DNA of 64,000 nt from Datura wrightii (lineage: Eukaryota; Streptophyta; Magnoliopsida; Solanales; Solanaceae), in NCBI GenBank assembly GCA_035772735.1, contig JASDFA010000019.1, positions 38,153,001-38,217,000 of the forward strand, in the 5' to 3' direction. The number at the start of each line of letters is the position of its first letter. Position 1 is the first letter of the stretch. Shown here one piece after another: positions 58,284 to 64,000 of this stretch. Position numbers and translations under genes: made by a program. Under the pieces are notes generated by a model. It did not search any database and was not told the origin of the DNA. It worked only from the letters and a program-made list of their open reading frames with translations.

Positions 58284-59640
58284 ATGCCTCAGCCTCACTT
58301 AGAATTAGCCCGATTTGAGGGCGATACAGAGGCGTCATCTCGACCTTCTCAGCAGTCCCCACCTCACCAGGAGCCACTCGGGACGACATTACCTCTAAGA
58401 GTTCCTGTATCTACACCATCCGACCAGGAAATTTGAAGTGCAGTAGCTATGTTGGTATGGCTACTCAGCGCCAGTCAGTGCCACCCATAATAGCAGAGTC
58501 ATCAGTTGGGTCTGGCAGTTCGAGGGTCCGAGAATTTTTGGCACTAGGTCCCCTGCAGTTCACAGGGTTGGCTCAAGCAGAGGACCCCCAGGACTTCCTG
58601 GATCAGATGCAGAGAATCTTCCAAGTCATGCATGTGACATCTACAGAGTCGGTTGAGTTAGCGGTATTTCGGCTGCGGGATATTGCTGTGTTGTGGTACG
58701 AGAGTTCGGAAGGGTCTCGAGGGAGAGATGTTGCCCCTTCGACCTGGTCCAGCTTTTCAGAGGCTTTCCTTGACTGCTATCTGCCACGACAAATCCGACA
58801 GGCCCGGATGGACTAGTTTTTGCACTTGGAGCAGGGGGCGAGAAGTGTATGGGAGTATGCCCTGCAGTACGATTCCTTGGATCGCTATGCTCCAGCCTTT
58901 GTGGACACCATGCCATCTAGAGTCCACCAGTTTATTATGGGTCTGAACCCAGAATATTTTGAGGCATGCATGACAGCTACGCTGCGGGAAGATATGGATA
59001 TTGCTCGGGTGCAGGCCTTTGCCTAGACTATTGAGGGCCTTAGACAGTGGCAACAAGATAACAGACGAATCAATCAGGAACAGCGCCGCAGGGATAGATC
59101 AGATGAGATACAGGGGGAGATTTGGAGAGGGCCTAGGCCACGATTTTTAGATAGGCCACCTAGACCCCCACCTCCATCATAGCAGTAGAGGGGTAGATTT
59201 GGTCGTCGGGGACAGATAGAGTCCGACGGGATTTCTCGAACGGTGGATTCACCCCAGTAGAGGAGGGTAGAGCACGGTGGATTCACCCCAGTAGAGGAGG
59301 GCAGAGCAAAGAAGGTATACACCCCCACCTTGCCCTATTTGCAGCCGACCCCACACTGGAGCTTCCAGATATGGCTCCACAGTGTGTTATATATGAGGGC
59401 AGGAGGGTCATGTGATGAGAGACTATCCAGCCAGGGGTCAAGGTAACCAAGATAGACAGGACAGGGCATCAGCAGGGCCGCGAGCTCCAACAGCCTCGGT
59501 AGGGCATAGGCCCTCAATCCTAGCAGGCAGGGGCCGAGGAAGATCAGGGGCCTCGAGTTCAGGTACGGGCCCAAGTCGTACTATGCATTACCAGGAGGCA
59601 GGACTCAGAGGCGTCTCCAGATGTGGTAACAGGTATGATG
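58284..59640 (+). pseudogene. Element A (plus) gag
   Basis: The likely start at 58284 gives MPQPHLELARFEGDTEAS; a stop and frameshift near 58430 follow. Then LQFTGLAQAEDPQDFLDQM, VMHVTSTESVELAVFRLRDI, AFLDCYLPRQIRQARMD (stop at 58814-58816), and SLDRYAPAFVDTMPSRVHQFIMGLNP. Stops near 59024, 59180 and later, a 34-bp duplication and frameshifts follow. The zinc-finger region around 59330-59420 is scrambled. It is more damaged than gag of the minus copy. Confidence 0.83.
59242..59309. repeat. 34-bp tandem duplication in gag
   Basis: Two copies of a 34-bp unit beginning CGGTGGATTCACC and ending GGAGGG(T/C)AGAGCA. The length is not a multiple of three, so it shifts the frame. The minus copy has one version of this region (about 38600). 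Confidence 0.82.
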
Positions 59641-59703
59641 ACTATTTGCTCTCACCCTTCTTATGTATTGATTGATCCAGGATCTACCTTGTCCTATGTT
59701 ACC
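59640..59703 (+). pseudogene. Element A (plus) protease, first part
   Basis: Carries the LIDPGSTLSYVT active loop (D-P-G-S/T) and stops at the Athila solo LTR. It continues at 61087. Confidence 0.83.
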
Positions 59704-61086
59704 TGATCGTGGGCAAAAATAGCATGCCCGAGTGATGCTTTATACCTTAATTTAGTCTTGTTTATCTAAGTTATTTTATACATTTTCATGTAATTTTATA
59801 TAAATGTGAATATATGTGCTAACCAACATGATTAGTCCTTGTTTTGTAGGTTTCAATGATTTGGAGGAACTAATTTATAAGTTGGTGAAGGAAAGGAATG
59901 GAGTCGGAAGCAATCGTCGAAAGTCGGCAAGGAGTAGGCATGGCAAGTGAGTAGATGCAGCAGCAACGTGCCACGGCAGGCCAGCCCCGCGCCAGCAACA
60001 TGCCATCGCACTACCCAAGCAGCGTGACACGCTTCCAATGCGGCAAGAAGGATGTCGAGGGTCGATTTAGGGTGATTTCCAGAAAGCCTTCGAGTTACCT
60101 CCATGTCACAGAGGGAGAGCTCCGCGATACACTCCGTGACACGTTGCTTGTTATTCCGGGAAAAATTCTCACTAGTATAAATAGAACACTTATGTTCATT
60201 TTTAATAATTCTGACTTGGTGGAGCAAGAACATGGGTTACATGCAGTTGAGGGGACAAAATTATCAGGGTTTTTCTCTATCTCCTTCTTCTTTAATTCAA
60301 TTGCTTATATATTTAACACTCATTTAACGATGTTTAATCCACAAATAGGTGGCTAATTCCTCTTCTTGTTGAGGTTAAGAACAATTGTATTGAAATGTAG
60401 TTATTGATCAATTGGGTTTTTCATCTTTTCTTCCATGGTTGTTCTATTGATTCTTGTTCTTACTGCATTAATGTGTGGCCAATGTTAATGTATATCTAAA
60501 AAGTCTGGTTTCACTCAAGAGAGCAAGAAATTGGAAAGTTGTGAATCAATAGGATATGATCTTTTCTTAGTTTGGGAAAATTGAGAATTGATTTACCTTC
60601 AGGATAGAAATATACCTGAAAGTCGTATTAGTCAATTAAGGAATCGGTTTTGTATGGCTAGAACATGAATTTCGTTTAATCACAGAAATGTAGGAGGACG
60701 GTTCATGATTCTTAAGTTGGGTTAAATATGAGAGTTTTAATCCATTGGCAATAATTCTTGACTAGCAACCGGAGGAAAGATTAACCAAAAATTGTATCGA
60801 TAATTAGTTTCTGTACATGTTCATTTAGCCTCAGCATGCTCACATTCATAGTTCAGACTCACATTAGATACTCGTTTTAGATTTAGCATACAATTAGAAA
60901 TCAAAATATCAAACTCTTCTTTGCACTGTTGTCTTCATTTTTAGAGTAAGTATAGTAACACTTAAGTAGTTTGTTACCTTATCCCAGTCCCTGTGGGATC
61001 GATACTTGGCTTACTTAAGCCACTTTACTACTTGTTCGACCACGTGCACGTGCGTGTAGTTAAATACCCCAAAGCAGACGTGAACA
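59704..61086 (+). repeat. Athila-type solo LTR in element A's protease
   Basis: 1383 bp, TGATCGTGGG to CGTGAACA, flanked by TTACC (59699-59703) and CTACC (61087-61091), one mismatch. The uninterrupted sequence is seen in the minus copy at about 38190-38215. TATA box at 60176-60183. Confidence 0.92.
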
Positions 61087-61337
61087 CTACCCCATTTGTG
61101 GCTCGAAAGTTTAGTGTTGTACCAGAGTTGCTTCAGCAATCCTTTTCAGTATTTACACCCATCGGTGACTCCATCATAGCCAGAAGGGTTTATCGAGGGT
61201 GTACAGTAGAGGTTACTGATCGTCAGACCACAGTAGATCTGGTAGAATTAGAGATGATTGATTGCGATGCCATTATGGGTATGGATTGGTTAGTGTTGTG
61301 CTATGCCAATGTAGAATGCTGGACCAAGACGGTCTGA
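61087..61337 (+). pseudogene. Element A (plus) protease, second part
   Basis: FVARKFSVVPELLQQSFSVFTPIGDSIIARRVY, split here only for description, then MIDCDAIMGMDWLVLCYANVECW. It resumes the domain exactly where the first part stopped, and no stop is seen up to 61337. Confidence 0.85.
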
Positions 61338-61427
61338 TTCCACTTTCCAGGGGAGGCAGTACGAGAGTGGAAGGGCTGTACAGCTACGCCAAAAGGTAGG
61401 TTTATTTTCTACGTTCAGGCAAGGAAG

Positions 61428-62870
61428 TTGATAGCTAAGGGATGCAGTTGCCACATAGAAAGAGCCCAGGATGTGCGGGTAGAACCTCCGACTCTCCAGT
61501 TTGTTCCAGTGGTTAATGAATTCCCCAACGTATTCCCAGATAAGCTACCTGGTATTTCCCCAGAAAGAGAAATAGATTTTGCAATTAATTTTCTACCAGG
61601 AACTCAGCCTGTATCGATCCCTCTGTATCGTATGGCTCCTGCTGAACTCAGAGAACTAAAGGAGCAGCTGAAGGATCTGTTAGATAAGGGATTTATTAGG
61701 CCGAGTACTTCACCTTGGGGTGCGCCGGTTCTGTTTGTGAGAAAGAAGGACGGCTCCCTCCGCATGTTTATAGACTACCGGCAGTTGAACAAGGTTACAG
61801 TCAAGAATAAGTATCCGCTTCCCAGAATAGATTATTTGTTTGATCAGTTACAGGGGGCCAGATATTTCTCCAAGATTGACTTACGGTCCGGATATCATCA
61901 GGTTCGAGTTCGTGAAAGGGACATTCCGAAGACTGCCTTCAGGACCAGATACGGCCATTTTGAATTCCTAGTCATGTCCTTTGGGCTGACGAATGCTCCC
62001 GCAGTATTCATGGACCTGATGAACAGCATCTTCAGACCATACCTGGACTTATTAGTGATAGTGTTTATTGACGATATTCTGGTGTATTCTCGCTCAGAGG
62101 TAGACCACCAGGATCATTTGCGGACAGTGCTCCAGATTCTCAGGGACCGTCAGCAGTATGCCAAGTTCTCTAAATGTGAATTTTGGCTGAACTCAGTAGC
62201 CTTCTTGGGGCATGTCGTGTCGGATGCTGGTATACAAGTAGACACACAGAAAATAGAAGCAGTAAAAACATGGCTCAGACCTACCACTCCGACCTAAGTA
62301 CGCAGTTTTCTTGGATTACCAGGGTACTACAGAAGATTTTTTGAGGGATTCTCCACCATAGCGGCACCTCTGACTAAGCTGACGCAAAAAGCAGTAAAGT
62401 TTCAGTGGACAGAGGCATGTGAGCAGAGTTTCCAAGAATTGAAAGATAGGTTAACCTCTGCCCCAGTGTTAGCATTTCCAGAAGGTACAGAGGGTTATGC
62501 AGTTTATTGTGACGCTTCGGGTGTTGGGTTAGGATGTGTGTTAATGCAGCATGGTAAAGTAATTGCTTAGGCTTCTAAACAGCTGAGGAAACACGAAAAG
62601 AATTATCCTACCCATGACCTGGAACTAGCCGCAATGATCCACGCCCTAAAGATATGGAGACATTACTTGTATGGCGTCCATGTGGATATTTTCACCGATC
62701 ATAAGAGCCAACAGTATATCTTCACTCAGAGAGAGTTGAATTTGCATCAGCGTCACTTGTTAGAGTTGTTGAAAGATTATGATGTAAATATTCTGTATCA
62801 CTCAGAAAGAGCCAACGTAGTAGCAGATGCCCTTAGCCGTAAGTCTATGGGGAGTTTGGTGTACTTGCAT
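61428..62870 (+). pseudogene. Element A (plus) reverse transcriptase and RNase H
   Basis: 289 open codons (61428-62297) include FPNVFPDKLPGISPEREIDF, FIDYRQLNKVTVKNKYP (Phe for the usual Cys), KIDLRSGYHQVRV, MSFGLTNAPAVF and the catalytic VFIDDILVYS. A stop at 62295-62297 sits in the thumb, where Glu is expected. Then YCDASGVGLGCVLMQ, one stop at about 62570, VHVDIFTDHKS and ANVVADALSRK. Only two stops separate RT-RNase H from being open. Confidence 0.88.
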
Positions 62871-63712
62871 CCCGAGAAGCGGGAATTGGCCAGAGAAATA
62901 CACCAGTTAGCCAGTTTAGCTATTTGTGTAGTAGAAACAGAGGACAACAGAGCGGTAATTCAGAATACCTCAGTATCGTCATTAGTTGTGGAGGTAAAGG
63001 AACTGCAGTATGAAGATCCTGACCTGGTTCAGCTTAAAGACAGAGTTCAGCAAAGAAAAGCGCCAGATTTTCAGGTAATTGAGGATGAAGTGTTGCGATG
63101 TAAGGGTCGCCTTTGTGTTCCAGGCGTTGCAGGGCTTCGCTAGCAGATTATAGGCGAGGTACATTACACCCACTTTTCTCTCCATCCAGGCGCAACGAAA
63201 ATGTACCACAATATCAAAGAAATCTACTGGTGGCCAGGTATGAAGAGGGAAATAGCAAAATTCGTAGCCCAGTGTCCTAACTGCCAGCAAGTAAAAGCTG
63301 AACACCAGAAATAGATTGACTCAAGACATAGCTATGCCTCTTTTGAAGTGGGAAGCAGTAAATATGGATTTTGTAGTAGGATTACCCCGTACCAGGCATA
63401 GAAATGACTCGATTTGGGTAATTATTGACAGACTGACAAAATCAGCCCATTTTCTGCCAGTAGGGGCTACTTTCTCTGCCAAAGATTATGTTGAGTTGTA
63501 TATCAAAGAAATAGTCAAACTGCACGGTGTTCCAGTGTCCATTCTCTCTGATAGAGGGGCACAATTTACAGCCAAATTTTGGCAATCATTTTAGAGAGGC
63601 CTGGGAACACAGATTAACCTGAGCACAGCTTTTCATCCTCAGATAGATGGGCAGGCAGAAGCACTATTCAGACGCTCGAGGATATGTTGCGAGCGTATGT
63701 ATTGGACTTTTC
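62871..63712 (+). pseudogene. Element A (plus) integrase, truncated
   Basis: Linker and zinc-binding segment (SLHPGATKMYHNIKEIYWW ... CPNCQQVKAEHQ) lead to a core with VNMDFVVGLPRTRH and LSDRGAQFT (63316-63594). A stop follows at 63592-63594. The Glu motif survives as GQAE, followed by a one-base deletion. At about 63697-63712 the sequence jumps to the spacer before the PPT: the rest of integrase and the chromodomain-like tail, about 820 bp in the minus copy, are missing. Confidence 0.87.
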
Positions 63713-63836
63713 TACGTTTCAGGATTTTTGAGGTAGTCCATATTATAGGGGAAACTCTGCCAAAATTTTTTGAGAATAAGTTGAGTAAGTTGAGATTCCT
63801 GTGAGCAGGAGTTAACATTCGAGGACAAATGTTCTT

Positions 63837-63848
63837 AAGGGGGGAGGA
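63837..63848 (+). other. Element A (plus) polypurine tract
   Basis: AAGGGGGGAGGA directly before the 3' LTR. Confidence 0.92.
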
Positions 63849-64000
63849 TGTTACACCCCGTAATTTCTTGACATTTAGATGGCCTATTCGCATGTTGGTT
63901 AAGAGTTTTAGAATGCCATACGTGCTAGAAAAAGGGCCCGGGGAGAGACCGGACAAGCGCCAAGTCGGAGTGTCGCAAGGCAAATGCAACTTATAAATCA
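63849..64000 (+). repeat. Element A (plus) 3' LTR, first 152 bp
   Basis: Aligns with 55690-55841, including the start of the 27-bp palindrome, then is cut by the window edge. Confidence 0.92.

Larger units (their letters stand above)
55690..64000 (+). mobile_element. Element A (plus copy), continues past the window
   Basis: 5' LTR 55690-58001, perfect PBS, gag, protease split by an Athila solo LTR, RT-RNase H, truncated integrase, PPT, then the first 152 bp of the 3' LTR at the window edge. 55685-55689 (CCCAC) would be the left target duplication. It is the same family as the minus copy at 32335-42166 but a distinct subfamily by its U3 palindrome. Confidence 0.92.

Overview
The window looks like plant nuclear heterochromatin. 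Almost all of it is LTR retrotransposons nested inside one another, and I found no convincing host gene, tRNA or rRNA. Most elements are Ty3/Gypsy chromoviruses of the Tekay/Del type: LTRs of about 1.8-2.35 kb, primer-binding sites matching initiator-Met tRNA, and a chromodomain-like end after integrase. Athila-type LTRs (PBS matching tRNA-Asp) and one short Ty1/Copia element are also present. The family mix suggests a large-genome asterid, perhaps Solanaceae; that is inference. I name the families A, B/F (one lineage), C, D, E, Athila and Copia for this report only.

Left stack, 1-19565. Element D (minus strand) is the base: gag at 13427-13314 continuing at 3533-2464, PBS 13630-13641, 5' LTR 13646-19560. 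Complete element C (3539-13308, plus) sits inside D's gag with a perfect TGTAT duplication. D's LTR also holds two solo LTRs: E (14578-16151, CACAC) and D2 (16456-18800, TCTTG/TATTG). D is interrupted again at 2463 by an Athila element, whose gag is cut at 262 by the end of an A-family LTR.

19662-21150 is a minisatellite of 23-bp units in a six-unit (about 138 bp) higher-order pattern. Next comes a tandem repeat of about 200 bp, split by the middle stack.

Middle stack, 21849-42181. Element B (plus, very decayed) lies in the 200-bp repeat, with ATTAT/ATTGT on either side. Its 3' LTR holds an Athila solo LTR (29539-30951, perfect ATGAT) and, 15 bp before its end, a complete A element in reverse (32335-42166).

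42182-49086 is AT-rich with few genes. Its highlight is a compact, low-divergence Copia element (44540-47115, perfect CATGT) coding only Gag-protease, with an in-frame TAG followed by 103 more open codons.

Right stack, 49087-64000. Element F (minus, same lineage as B) is cut in gag by the first 111 bp of a C-like LTR. That fragment is cut by an A element (plus, from 55690 past the window end), whose protease is split by an Athila solo LTR (59704-61086).

Functionally these are copies of one replication cycle: LTR promoter, tRNA-primed reverse transcription, Gag, protease, RT-RNase H, integrase and PPT. Nearly every coding region has stops, frameshifts or deletions. The most noteworthy observations are the Copia derivative, palindrome clusters in the LTR promoters that are shared or swapped between families, and the higher-order minisatellite. 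I did not find a new functional system beyond these.
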